Under the pieces are notes generated by a model, which saw only the letters and a program-made list of their open reading frames with translations, did not search any database and was not told the DNA's origin. Positions 44,403-52,915 of a stretch of DNA of 64,000 nt are shown one piece after another; within the stretch, counting starts at the first letter, position 1; each line of letters starts with the position of its first letter. The DNA comes from Gp6-AA40 sp035649635. Lineage in GTDB: Bacteria; Acidobacteriota; Vicinamibacteria; Vicinamibacterales; UBA2999. The stretch covers positions 48,291 through 112,290 of the forward strand of contig DASRJE010000026.1 of the NCBI GenBank assembly GCA_035649635.1, written 5' to 3'. The position numbers were made by a program, and so were the translations under genes.

Positions 44403-44774
44403 ATGAGCGACGAACACCTTCTGACGAGGCGCGAGTTCACCGTCGAAAGCGCCCTGGCCATGCTTGCTGGCGTCACCATCACCATCAGTGGTTGCGGCGA
44501 TGACGACGAGCCGACCACTACCCCGACACCACCGGCGACCGACAAGACCGGGACTGTCAGCACCGATGCCAATCACACACATACCGGCGCGACGATCACG
44601 GCGGCTCAGTTCACGGCGGGAAACGCGATAACGTTGACCCTTACGGGCACCACCACACACACGCACACGGTGGCTTTGTCTCAGGCCGAGCTCTCGCAGA
44701 TCAATACAGGCACACGCGTGCAGAAGACGTCGTCCAACGACAACGCCCACACACACACAGTGACGTTCAATTAA
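44403..44774 (+). CDS. Small Tat-type lipoprotein with HTHT motifs
   Basis: A 123-aa protein. The N-terminus LLTRREFTVESALAMLAGVTITISGC has a twin-arginine-like motif and a lipobox (Cys about 31). A short Asp/Thr/Pro linker follows, and the mature domain of about 75 residues contains three HTHT clusters (NHTHTG, THTHTV, AHTHTV) in beta-strand-like Thr/Ala/Leu text. Tat export would fit a protein folding with metal bound inside the cell. CAGGAGGAAGCG precedes the ATG. It is a single gene between a TonB receptor and a PepSY protein. I do not recognise a named family. Confidence 0.7.
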   Translation: MSDEHLLTRREFTVESALAMLAGVTITISGCGDDDEPTTTPTPPATDKTGTVSTDANHTHTGATITAAQFTAGNAITLTLTGTTTHTHTVALSQAELSQINTGTRVQKTSSNDNAHTHTVTFN

Positions 44775-44778
44775 GCCC

Positions 44779-44812
44779 GAGAGCGGGATTCGCGACTCGG
44801 GACGCGGGAATC
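44779..44812. repeat. Degenerate GGGATTC/GGGACGC tandem repeat
   Basis: GCGGGATTCGCGACTCGGGA and GCGGGAATCGG, a loose version of the heptamer array at 3232, directly before the hairpin repeat at 44826. Confidence 0.5.
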
Positions 44813-44825
44813 GGAGTTCAGCAGC

Positions 44826-44855
44826 GTAAGGCGGGTCCTGTTCTCCGGACCCGCT
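44826..44855. repeat. GCGGGTCC hairpin repeat, copy 2
   Basis: GTAAGGCGGGTCCTG then TTCTCCGGACCCGCT; the GCGGGTCC and GGACCCGC arms form the hairpin. Lies between convergent HTHT lipoprotein and PepSY genes, where it could end both transcripts. Confidence 0.7.
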
Positions 44856-44858
44856 GTG

Positions 44859-46466
44859 CTAACGCCTCTCGACGGTTCTCTGGATCTTGCTACTCCAGAA
44901 AACTGGATCCGGCTGTGTCGCCGGAGTAACTACACCTCGCAGACCACGGACGGCGCGCTTGAGGCCGAGCCACAATCCAATCACGCTCGTCGTCAGGCCG
45001 CCGAGACTGAGCAGAATCATACCGACGTCCCACAATGGACGTCGGTAATACCAGAATGAGAAATCGAGGCTGTGCAATCCGTTGTACAGCCATCGCTCTG
45101 CGCGATCGAGCCGATGGACGCGTCCAACCAGTTGGCTCATGCGCGGATCGATGTAGAGCCACGTGCGATCGGGATCTTCCAGCTTGACGCGCAAAACCGG
45201 CAGCGGCGCCAGCCCGTCCCGCGAGTAATAGTACGAGTCGTAGGTCGTCAGCATCTCGGCGCTCGAGATCGGGGTATCCGGAACGGCTTGTTTCACGCGC
45301 GCGAGGAGCGTGTCGGACCCGAAGGCACGATCGTGCAGTTGCAGCGTGCGTGCGTTGACGACCGTTTGCGCGGCATCACGCGACCTGACCGCGAAGTACG
45401 GTTCGTGTCCGCGGATCTCGGTGCCAGCGCCCGCGTCGGGATCACGGCGTACGAGGAAGAACGGTTCGTCCTGGATGCGAACGTATTCGACTTCCTTGAT
45501 TGGTTTTTCGGCGGAGATGGTCTGCCACGAGTCAGCCGTCAACGCCGGGAACGCCGTCAGATCGCCGGCGGTGCTCGTGAAGGCCTCGCGAAGTCCGCCG
45601 CCGAATCGACCGGCGCTCGTCGCCCAGCCCCACGGCTCCATGGAGAGCCAGCCGCTGAACACGAAGGTCAGCGTGAAGACGCCGAACACGAGTCCGGTGA
45701 TGTAATGCCAACGCATCCAGCCGGAATACGGCAGATACGATCCAATTCGCGAGAAGCTGAATGGGCGAGTGATCCGGAGCTGGACAATTCCGAGCACGAT
45801 ACCGAGCAGCGCGAGCACGATGCCGATACCGGATGTCCACAACACGACTGCGCGCCACAGCGGCTGATTGAGACGCAGCGGTGCGAAGTAGAGGAAGTGC
45901 GGGATCGCTCCGACCCACGCGAGTGCGCGGCTCCTCCTGGTTGTCAGCACCGTGACGTCGGTATTGCGTTCCGACACGTAGACCTCGGTCCCCGCCTCGT
46001 CATCGACGGCGAACTTGTGCATCGGGCCCTGTCGCAGCGTCAGCGACCATTGGTCGGGCTCCGTGAGCCTGGCGACGTGGTGCAGTCGATCCTCCGGGAG
46101 TCGGACGAATGCGGCCGCGATCGACTGTGCCTGCGCGGCATCGATGTCGGCCAGCAACTCACCGGTATCTGCGAAGACCGTCGTTGATTCACCCCCGCCC
46201 CCGAGGCGATACGCGGGCCTGCCCATCACGGTGAGAAGGGTGACGCGGTCGGCGCCATCGAGCTCGGCGAGTTCGAGCGCCTCGTAAGCTGACAGGCGCA
46301 CGGCAGGCGTATCAAGTGGAGCGAGGCGTTCCAGCCGGAGGTCCGACGTCAGGCGCGGCATGCCGCGTCCGTAGAGCATCGCGATTCCGGACGCGAACCA
46401 GGACACGAAAATCACGCTGAGCGCGATGCCGACGTAGCGATGAAACAGGATTAGATACTTGCGCAT
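44859..46466 (-). CDS. PepSY-associated transmembrane protein
   Basis: A 535-aa inner-membrane protein of the PepSY_TM group. The N-terminal helix (LFHRYVGIALSVIFVSWFASGIAMLY) has the family HR motif. PepSY-like segments (VRLSAYEALELAEL) lie between helices, with WHYITGLVFGVFTLTFVFSGWLSM in the middle and LHSLDFSFWYYRRPLWDVGMILLSLGG at the C-terminus. Conserved His/Trp in helices may bind heme; family members occur with TonB receptors and act in reductive metal or siderophore release. Fits a partner for the receptor at 41873. The start at 46466 is the obvious ATG. Confidence 0.88.
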   Translation of the reverse strand: MRKYLILFHRYVGIALSVIFVSWFASGIAMLYGRGMPRLTSDLRLERLAPLDTPAVRLSAYEALELAELDGADRVTLLTVMGRPAYRLGGGGESTTVFADTGELLADIDAAQAQSIAAAFVRLPEDRLHHVARLTEPDQWSLTLRQGPMHKFAVDDEAGTEVYVSERNTDVTVLTTRRSRALAWVGAIPHFLYFAPLRLNQPLWRAVVLWTSGIGIVLALLGIVLGIVQLRITRPFSFSRIGSYLPYSGWMRWHYITGLVFGVFTLTFVFSGWLSMEPWGWATSAGRFGGGLREAFTSTAGDLTAFPALTADSWQTISAEKPIKEVEYVRIQDEPFFLVRRDPDAGAGTEIRGHEPYFAVRSRDAAQTVVNARTLQLHDRAFGSDTLLARVKQAVPDTPISSAEMLTTYDSYYYSRDGLAPLPVLRVKLEDPDRTWLYIDPRMSQLVGRVHRLDRAERWLYNGLHSLDFSFWYYRRPLWDVGMILLSLGGLTTSVIGLWLGLKRAVRGLRGVVTPATQPDPVFWSSKIQRTVERR

Positions 46467-46501
46467 ATGAATCTTGAACTACCGTTCCGTGTTCCTGGTT
46501 T

Positions 46502-46555
46502 CCGCCTCCGCAAGGCTACGGCGAGACCTCGCCGGAGCGCTTCGCGCGAAGGCGG
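46502..46555. repeat. Dispersed ~50-bp repeat, copy C
   Basis: CCGCCTCCGCAAGGCTACGG, CGAGACCTCG, CCGGAGCG, then CGCGAAGGCGG. It lies upstream of the PepSY gene in a 199-nt gap that also has GTTCC-rich text; no other gene is seen in the gap. Confidence 0.65.
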
Positions 46556-46665
46556 GCGGCGTTCCTGTGCTGAGTTCCGGTTCCACGTTGCAGGTTCAAG
46601 CGTTCTCGGTTCCGAAGTGGGGCTAGTATAACCACGCAGAAGTCACATTACCTGGAGCATTCGTC

Positions 46666-47733
46666 ATGCATCCACGATTTGCGCTTATTTTCCTGCTTGC
46701 GCTGGTTTCGGCTTGCTCCCGAGCCGAGGCGCCCGCGCCTGAGTCCTCTTCCGCGCCTCCACCGGCGGCAGACGCCCGTCCGGCGGGCGGGCGGCTATTC
46801 GTGACCAACGAGGTCAGCGGCGACATCAGTGTGGTCGATGTCGCGGCGCATAAAGTGTTGACCACCATCCCGGTAGGAAAGCGACCGCGAGGCATTCGAG
46901 TCAGCCCGGATGGATCGACGCTCTATGTCGCGCTCAGCGGCTCACCGATCGCTGGTCCCGGCGTCGACGAAAGCAAGCTCCCGCCGCCGGACAAGCGGGC
47001 GGACGGAATCGGCGTCGTCAGCGTGGCAGACCACAAACTGCTACGGATCGTGAAAGCTGGCTCCGATCCGGAACAAACCGCCGTCAGTCATGACGGCTCA
47101 CGTTTGTTTGTTGCCAACGAAGATGTCGGCGAAGCGAGCATCGTCGCCGTTGACGACGGCCACGTGCTGGCGAGCCTGAAAGTGGGCGGCGAGCCCGAGG
47201 GCGTGGAGATGCGGCCTGATGGTCAGGTCGTCTACGTGACGTCCGAAGAAGACAGCCACGTCGCCGTGATCGATACCGCTGGGCTCAAAGTGCTGAAGAC
47301 GATGGAGGTCGGCCCGCGTCCGCGGTCGACTGCATTCCTGCCCGATAGTTCTCGCGCGTACGTGTCGTCGGAGAACGGCGCGTCGTTGGCAGTTATCGAT
47401 GCGATGAAACATCAGGTCATCGACACCATCAAGCTGACCGGAGAACTCGTGCGGCCGATGGGCGTCGTGGCCGCACCTGACGGCAAGCACATTTTCGTGA
47501 CTACAGGACGTGGCAAGAACGTTGTCATCGTCGAGACCGCGACGAACAAGCAGATCGCCTCGATCGAAGTGGGCGAGCGGCCGTGGGGCATTGCCGTGTC
47601 GCCGGATGGCAATACGGTCTTCACAGCGAATGGCCCATCGAACGACGTTTCGATCGTGGACGTGGCATCGCGCACCGTGAAGGCCAAGGTGCCGGTGGGC
47701 GATCGGCCGTGGGGTGTTGTGTTCGTTCCCTGA
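46666..47733 (+). CDS. YVTN beta-propeller lipoprotein
   Basis: A 355-aa lipoprotein (lipobox LVSAC, Cys about 17). After a Pro/Ala linker come seven regular YVTN blades (for example GGRLFVTNEVSGDISVVDV; KRPRGIRVSPDGSTLYVALSG; RPWGIAVSPDGNTVFTANGPSNDVSIVDV). CTGGAG precedes the ATG. The propeller is complete and well conserved, unlike the more divergent one at 37224. Often linked to electron-transfer or surface functions; the specific role is unknown. Confidence 0.88.
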   Translation: MHPRFALIFLLALVSACSRAEAPAPESSSAPPPAADARPAGGRLFVTNEVSGDISVVDVAAHKVLTTIPVGKRPRGIRVSPDGSTLYVALSGSPIAGPGVDESKLPPPDKRADGIGVVSVADHKLLRIVKAGSDPEQTAVSHDGSRLFVANEDVGEASIVAVDDGHVLASLKVGGEPEGVEMRPDGQVVYVTSEEDSHVAVIDTAGLKVLKTMEVGPRPRSTAFLPDSSRAYVSSENGASLAVIDAMKHQVIDTIKLTGELVRPMGVVAAPDGKHIFVTTGRGKNVVIVETATNKQIASIEVGERPWGIAVSPDGNTVFTANGPSNDVSIVDVASRTVKAKVPVGDRPWGVVFVP

Positions 47734-47765
47734 TCTGACGGACGCGCCTTGAACGTTCAAGAACC

Positions 47766-49103
47766 TCAGGCGCCGAACCCATCAAGTGTCGACGCGACGA
47801 GCGCCGCGTCATCGACATGAAGCATCGTCAGCGGCGTTTTCATCGTTCGACACAGTCGCCATGTCGCATCGACATGGGCCGGAACCAGTTCGTCCGACTC
47901 TGAATAGAAGGTCATTGTCGGCACTTTGTAGTACGGCCCGAGATAAGACAGGCCACCGTACGTCCCGACAAAGGCCGTCGCGCGACTGATGATCTGCGAT
48001 TGAAGGGCGAGATTATTCATCGGCGTCATCCAGTTGGCGACGGGGTACACGCCGCCTTCGCCGAACAGATCGAGATCTTCATGGTCATCAACCTGAAAAC
48101 CGGTGTTGAGGACGACGACGGGCTGACGGCGTGCCAGGCGGCGAATGACGTCGCTGGCGAATTCGCGATTCTCGGGCGTGTCGGGAAACGAAGGACGGAA
48201 GTAGAAGCGAACCGCGACGAACTCCTTCGGCAATGGCAACTCGGGATCCATGGGACCAGGATCGGGAAGGGCCGAGTAGCTGGTGTGACTCGTGAGAATG
48301 CCGACCGGTGCCTTTTCGTTCCAGTAACGGCGGAACAAGTTGTACATGACCGAAGGATGAAGGACGTGCGCATCGTGCGCTCCGAGGCTCGCTCGGACGC
48401 GGTCGACGATCATCTGGTCGAACTCGCCAATTTCGAATTGCTTTTGCTGACCAGCGCCACGGGCACGTTCAGCTACTCGATCGCGATACTCGTCGGTGCC
48501 GACAAATTCAAACACATCGACGAAGCGTGCGGCCACGTCGGCGTACCATGGCGATACTCCTCCGCGCGAGACCGCGATGATCCGTTCCGGATCGAGATCG
48601 TACTTGCTCGAGGCCCAGCGCAGGAAGGGAATCCAATACAGCAGCTCGTAGCCGACCTCTGACGACCACGGACCGACAATCAGCGGACTGGTGGAGTTTC
48701 CCACCAAGCGCAGATCGTCCACGGACACCGACCTGTCATTGAGGAGTACCGAGGCCGGTACCTCGGCTCGACCACTCAGGCGTTCGCGAATGCGATCGAC
48801 CGTCTTGCCGATGGCGCCGACGATCGACGACAACGCCACGGGTGACGCCATCTGTGGTCCGACAGCGCTGCCGCCGTCCCATTTGTCTGAAGTGTTCGCG
48901 GGGTCGGCCTCCAGTTCCCTGCGCGATTTTTGCGAAAAGACCAGGATGGGCCCGCGCTCGTTTAGCAGTCGCCCCAGAACGTTGTCTCGTTCATCCTCGG
49001 TGCCGGCGAACAGAATGTCTTCGGCTGGAGCCAGATTCACGGCGCATGAAATCACCGCAAGCAATGCGAGCACACTAATGGCCGCCCGCCACGGAGCGCT
49101 CAC
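47766..49103 (-). CDS. Glycosyltransferase-like membrane-anchored protein
   Basis: A 445-aa protein with an N-terminal hydrophobic anchor (WRAAISVLALLAVISCAV). A stretch of about 100 residues without clear domain follows, and then a region with SEVGYELLYWIPFLRW, IIAVSRGGVSPWY and GTYGGLSYLGPYYKVPTMTFYS. The latter resembles the acceptor/donor core of GT-B or fucosyltransferase-like proteins found in polysaccharide loci. No glycan genes are nearby. The assignment is tentative. Confidence 0.5.
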   Translation of the reverse strand: MSAPWRAAISVLALLAVISCAVNLAPAEDILFAGTEDERDNVLGRLLNERGPILVFSQKSRRELEADPANTSDKWDGGSAVGPQMASPVALSSIVGAIGKTVDRIRERLSGRAEVPASVLLNDRSVSVDDLRLVGNSTSPLIVGPWSSEVGYELLYWIPFLRWASSKYDLDPERIIAVSRGGVSPWYADVAARFVDVFEFVGTDEYRDRVAERARGAGQQKQFEIGEFDQMIVDRVRASLGAHDAHVLHPSVMYNLFRRYWNEKAPVGILTSHTSYSALPDPGPMDPELPLPKEFVAVRFYFRPSFPDTPENREFASDVIRRLARRQPVVVLNTGFQVDDHEDLDLFGEGGVYPVANWMTPMNNLALQSQIISRATAFVGTYGGLSYLGPYYKVPTMTFYSESDELVPAHVDATWRLCRTMKTPLTMLHVDDAALVASTLDGFGA

Positions 49104-49226
49104 TGTCTTGTCCCCAACGGGTGTCTCATCGCCAGACGGTACCGATGAATGCTTCGCTCGAGCGACGCAGTCGAACCGAAGTCATTCTATACGTGGCTCG
49201 TCGTCGACGTCGTGAGGTGGAGATCT

Positions 49227-49299
49227 GGTGTCAGGCAGTGAATCGTGAATTCTGGCCCAGGCAGGGCTAAAGTACCGTCACGATTCACTGCCTGACACC
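49227..49299. repeat. Perfect 22-bp inverted repeat, 29-nt spacer
   Basis: Arms 49227-49248 and 49278-49299 are exact reverse complements, beginning GGTGTCAGGCAGTGAATC. The GGTGTCAGGCA start recalls REP sequences linked to RAYT transposases. It sits in the divergent gap between the glycosyltransferase-like gene and the sugar dehydrogenase gene. Confidence 0.8.
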
Positions 49300-49349
49300 C
49301 AGCGGAACTACCGAGCTTCGGCGGGAACGTCGGTTGCTTCAAAGGAAGC

Positions 49350-50606
49350 ATGCGCGCCACTCCGCGCAACGGCTGGCCTTCGATTGCGGTGTTAACTGCC
49401 ACACTGGTGGCCGCTTCTGCCAGCCTTGCTCAGCAAGGGCATCAGACTTTCGCGCCACATGAGATGAACTACGCGGATGCCCCGCCGGCGATCGTGTGGT
49501 CAACACCCGAGCTCCCCAGGGGACCTATCGACCTCGAATCCGCGGAAGAGCGAAAGCTGCGCGTCGAGCTGGTGGTCAACCATCTCGAGCAGCCGTGGTC
49601 GGTTGCGTTTCTTCCCGATGGCGCAATGCTGATCACCGAACGAGCCGGCCGGCTCCGCATCGTACGAAAGGGTCGGCTCGATCCCAAGCCTGTTGCAGGT
49701 GCGCCGCCCGTTCAGACCGGAGGGCCGCGTGGGCTACAAGGGCTGATGGATGTCGTGCTTCACCCGCAGTTCGCGCAAAACCATTGGGTGTACCTCACCT
49801 ACCACAAGCCCACGGGCGACGATGCTGGCGCAGCGACGGTGATGCGCGCGACATGGAATGGTTCGGCGCTTGTCGACGGGCGGGATATTTTCGAATCGGG
49901 CGCGATCGATACCGAAGCGTCTCGCCTCGCATTCGACCGGCGCGGGATGATGTACGTGTCAATCAGTGCGCCGGGCTCTCCGCAAGTGCGTCGCGCACAA
50001 GATCCAAACGATTATGCCGGCAAGATTGTGCGACTCCGGGATGACGGGACGATCCCAGTCGATAACCCATTTGTTAAACGCGCCGGATACAAGCCTGGCA
50101 TCTACACGCTGGGCCACCGCAACGGCCATGGCCTCGCAGCAAACCCCGAGACCGGTGAAATGTGGCAGACGGAACAGGGCCCGAGCGGCGGCGACGAAGT
50201 CAACGTCCTGCGGCCGGGTCGCAATTACGGTTGGCCGATCGTCAGTTTCGGGCGGGACTACTGGGGCCCGAAAATCTCGAGCCGCCCGGTTCGCACCGGT
50301 ATGGAAGATCCATCGGTCGTGTGGCTGCCTTCAATTGGTCTTACCGGCATGACCTTCTACACAGGAAGCCGCTTCCCGCATTGGCGGCGGAACCTGTTCG
50401 TTGGTGGTCTCCGCGAGGGGGGCGTCCCGCGCACCGGTCAGATTCAGCGCATCGTCTTCAACGATTCATGGCAGGAACTTCGTCGGGAACCGATGTTGAT
50501 GGAATTGGGTCAACGAATCCGCGATGTGCGAGAGGGACCTGACGGCCTTCTGTACGTTCTGACGGCGGAAGACGATGGTGCGCTCCTCAGGATCGAGCCA
50601 CGCTGA
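49350..50606 (+). CDS. PQQ-dependent sugar (sorbosone/glucose-type) dehydrogenase
   Basis: A 418-aa exported protein (signal about 1-28) of the soluble aldose sugar dehydrogenase family, a six-bladed propeller that oxidises sugars with PQQ. Visible family motifs are LEQPWSVAFLPDGAMLITERAGRLRIV, the catalytic-region GLQGLMDVVLHPQF, TLGHRNGHGLAANP, TEQGPSGGDEVNVLRPGRNYGWP and LPSIGLTGMTFY. In the usual GHRNxQG motif the Gln is replaced by His. AAAGGAAGC precedes the ATG. PQQ synthesis genes are not in the window. Confidence 0.9.
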   Translation: MRATPRNGWPSIAVLTATLVAASASLAQQGHQTFAPHEMNYADAPPAIVWSTPELPRGPIDLESAEERKLRVELVVNHLEQPWSVAFLPDGAMLITERAGRLRIVRKGRLDPKPVAGAPPVQTGGPRGLQGLMDVVLHPQFAQNHWVYLTYHKPTGDDAGAATVMRATWNGSALVDGRDIFESGAIDTEASRLAFDRRGMMYVSISAPGSPQVRRAQDPNDYAGKIVRLRDDGTIPVDNPFVKRAGYKPGIYTLGHRNGHGLAANPETGEMWQTEQGPSGGDEVNVLRPGRNYGWPIVSFGRDYWGPKISSRPVRTGMEDPSVVWLPSIGLTGMTFYTGSRFPHWRRNLFVGGLREGGVPRTGQIQRIVFNDSWQELRREPMLMELGQRIRDVREGPDGLLYVLTAEDDGALLRIEPR

Positions 50607-50687
50607 GGACGAGTGTACGCAAGCACGACTATCGTCAGACGAGGCCGATTTCATCTGATGCCTGCCGGCATCACGTAGACTTGGATC

Positions 50688-51545
50688 GTGAGCGTTCGAG
50701 CACGATTGACCACCCGGGCACGAACGCATGCCGTCGTCATCACACTTGTCGCGCTGGCGCTCGTCACGGCTGTGCGTGTCGAGGCGCAGTTTGGCCAGCG
50801 CGGGTTCGGCCGTGGGTTCCTGAACACGCACAGGGCGTCTTCCGAGGACTTCGATGGCAGGTTCACCTTCTGCCGCGTGATGTTCTCGAGCGATTTCCGC
50901 GGCGACGGTGCCGACTGGAGCGTCGACTACCCGCGCGCTGACATCAACCTGTCCATTCGTCTCGCCGAATTAACGAAGACGCCGATCAGCCGCGACTCGT
51001 CGGGAAACCCGAAGAACCTGCTCGTCCGGCTGACTGACCCGGAGTTGTTTGGCTGTCCCTTCATCATGATGACGGAGGTTGGCGCGGCGTCGTTCAGTGC
51101 GGAAGAGGCGGCGCAACTCCGCGTCTACCTGGACAAAGGCGGTTTTCTCTGGGCCGATGACTTCTGGGGAAGCTACGCGTGGGACTGGTGGGTCGGGCAG
51201 CTTCGGAAGGCGCTGCCCGCCGACGAGTATCCCATCGTGGATATCACCCCGGACCACCCACTGTTCCGCGCTCTTTTCGACGTGAAGGAGACACCACAAA
51301 TCCCGTCGATCTCATTCTGGGCAGGGAGCGGAGGCGGCACTTCGGAGCGGGGCGAGGACAGTGCGGTCGTGCATACGCGCGGCATCTTCGATCGTCATGG
51401 CCACATCATGGTGCTGATGACACACAACACCGATCTTGGCGACTCGTTCGAGCGTGAGGCAGACGACCCTCAATACTTCTACCGGATGTCAGTGCGTGGA
51501 TACGCGTTCGGAATCAATGCGTTGTTGTATGCGATGACGCACTGA
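50688..51545 (+). CDS. DUF4159-domain protein
   Basis: A 285-aa exported protein starting at GTG (signal about 15-33). The body fits DUF4159 with a glutamine-amidotransferase-like fold: FTFCRVMFSSDFRGDGADWSVDYPRAD, then YLDKGGFLWADDFWGSYAWD, and a terminal RGYAFGINALLYAMTH. It follows the sugar dehydrogenase by 81 nt on the same strand. Function unknown; family members often lie beside MoxR/DUF58 genes, which are absent here. Confidence 0.85.
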   Translation: MSVRARLTTRARTHAVVITLVALALVTAVRVEAQFGQRGFGRGFLNTHRASSEDFDGRFTFCRVMFSSDFRGDGADWSVDYPRADINLSIRLAELTKTPISRDSSGNPKNLLVRLTDPELFGCPFIMMTEVGAASFSAEEAAQLRVYLDKGGFLWADDFWGSYAWDWWVGQLRKALPADEYPIVDITPDHPLFRALFDVKETPQIPSISFWAGSGGGTSERGEDSAVVHTRGIFDRHGHIMVLMTHNTDLGDSFEREADDPQYFYRMSVRGYAFGINALLYAMTH

Positions 51546-51552
51546 CGCGCCT

Positions 51553-52860
51553 CTACGCTTCCTCGGCAGGCGGGGTTTTTCGACTAGCTAATATGCGGTC
51601 GACGCGATTGCCATCCATGTCGACGACTTCGAATCGATAGTCGCCGCGCTCAAACACGTCACCGGTCCGCGGCACACGTCCGAGCGCAACCATCGCCAGT
51701 CCTCCCAAGGTGTGAAAGTGTTGTCGATCTTCGTCGCTGACGATCGCTTCCGCGCCGAGCGTTCGTAGCGCGGCGTCCAGATCGACGGCGCCATCGAGCA
51801 GCCAACTGCCGTCCTCGCGTTGAACGATCGCGGGTTCTTCACCGGGCTCCGTCGGCAGATCGCCGACGATCGAAGAGATCACGTCAGTGAAGCTGACCAG
51901 GCCTTCGACGTCGCCGAATTCGTCGACCACGAGCGCGACGGGGAGATGGGTCCGCTTGAACTGCTCGAGCAGCTTCATCAGCGTCATCGTCTCTGGTACG
52001 AACAATGGCGGCTCGCCGAGCGCGGAAAGATCGGGTTGCCGCGTCTCGAGGATTTGCGCCATTACTTTGGTGGATCGGACAAATCCGAGCACTTTGTCCA
52101 GGCCTCCATCACACAGCGGAAGCACGCTGTGTGTCTGGTCGCGCATCTTCTCCCGAATAGTGTCGGCCGAGTCACGGATGTCCAGATAGACAATGTCCGA
52201 TCGACGGGTCAGCACCGCGCCGACGTGACGGTCATCGAGATTGAGCACGTTCGTGACCAATTCGTGTTCCGTCGGTTCGAACACGCCCTCCTCGGCGCCC
52301 TGCTCGAGCATCACCCTGATTTCGTCGGCCGTTACTCCGGGCTGTTTGGCTTGTCGCACCCTGAACAGCCGGAGAATCGAGTCTGTCGACACGCTCAAGA
52401 GCAGGACGATGGGACGTGCGACCGCGGCGACGATCTCCATGGGCCGGGCAATGGCGCTGGCGATCGTTTCAGGGTGGATGAGCGCCAGGCGCTTCGGAAC
52501 GAGCTCGCCGATGATCAACGAGACATAGGTGAGCACTCCGACCATGATCGCCAGCGAGAGCGTGTCGGCGTACGGCGCCAGGACCGGAACCTGCTCGAGG
52601 GTGGGGCGCAAGCGTGCGGCAATTGCGCCTTCGCCGATCGCCCCGTTCAGGATGCCGATGCTCGTGATGCCGACCTGAACGCTCGACAGGAATCGCGTCG
52701 GTTCCGACGCCAGTGTCAGCGCGTGGCTCGCGCCCTTGCGGCCGGCTTCAGCCATCTGCATCAACCGCGCACGCCTCGCGCTCACGATGGCAATCTCCGA
52801 CATCGCGAAGACGCCGTTCAGCACGATCAATAGAAACAACAACAGAATGTCGTTCGGCAT
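51553..52860 (-). CDS. CNNM/CorC-HlyC family membrane protein
   Basis: A 435-aa protein (hemolysin family). An N-terminal DUF21/CNNM membrane domain (LLLFLLIVLNGVFAMSEIAIVSARRARL; SVQVGITSIGILNGAIGEGAIA) is followed by two CBS domains (about 200-330) and a C-terminal CorC_HlyC domain (about 345-425, GLAMVALGRVPRTGDVF). Length is typical. The family exports or regulates Mg and other divalent cations. Single gene, convergent with DUF4159. Confidence 0.93.
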   Translation of the reverse strand: MPNDILLLFLLIVLNGVFAMSEIAIVSARRARLMQMAEAGRKGASHALTLASEPTRFLSSVQVGITSIGILNGAIGEGAIAARLRPTLEQVPVLAPYADTLSLAIMVGVLTYVSLIIGELVPKRLALIHPETIASAIARPMEIVAAVARPIVLLLSVSTDSILRLFRVRQAKQPGVTADEIRVMLEQGAEEGVFEPTEHELVTNVLNLDDRHVGAVLTRRSDIVYLDIRDSADTIREKMRDQTHSVLPLCDGGLDKVLGFVRSTKVMAQILETRQPDLSALGEPPLFVPETMTLMKLLEQFKRTHLPVALVVDEFGDVEGLVSFTDVISSIVGDLPTEPGEEPAIVQREDGSWLLDGAVDLDAALRTLGAEAIVSDEDRQHFHTLGGLAMVALGRVPRTGDVFERGDYRFEVVDMDGNRVDRILASRKTPPAEEA

Positions 52861-52915
52861 ACTGATCCCGAACTCGCCAAGGCAGCGCCGCTCCTGGCTA
52901 GTTCAACCAGCGATT

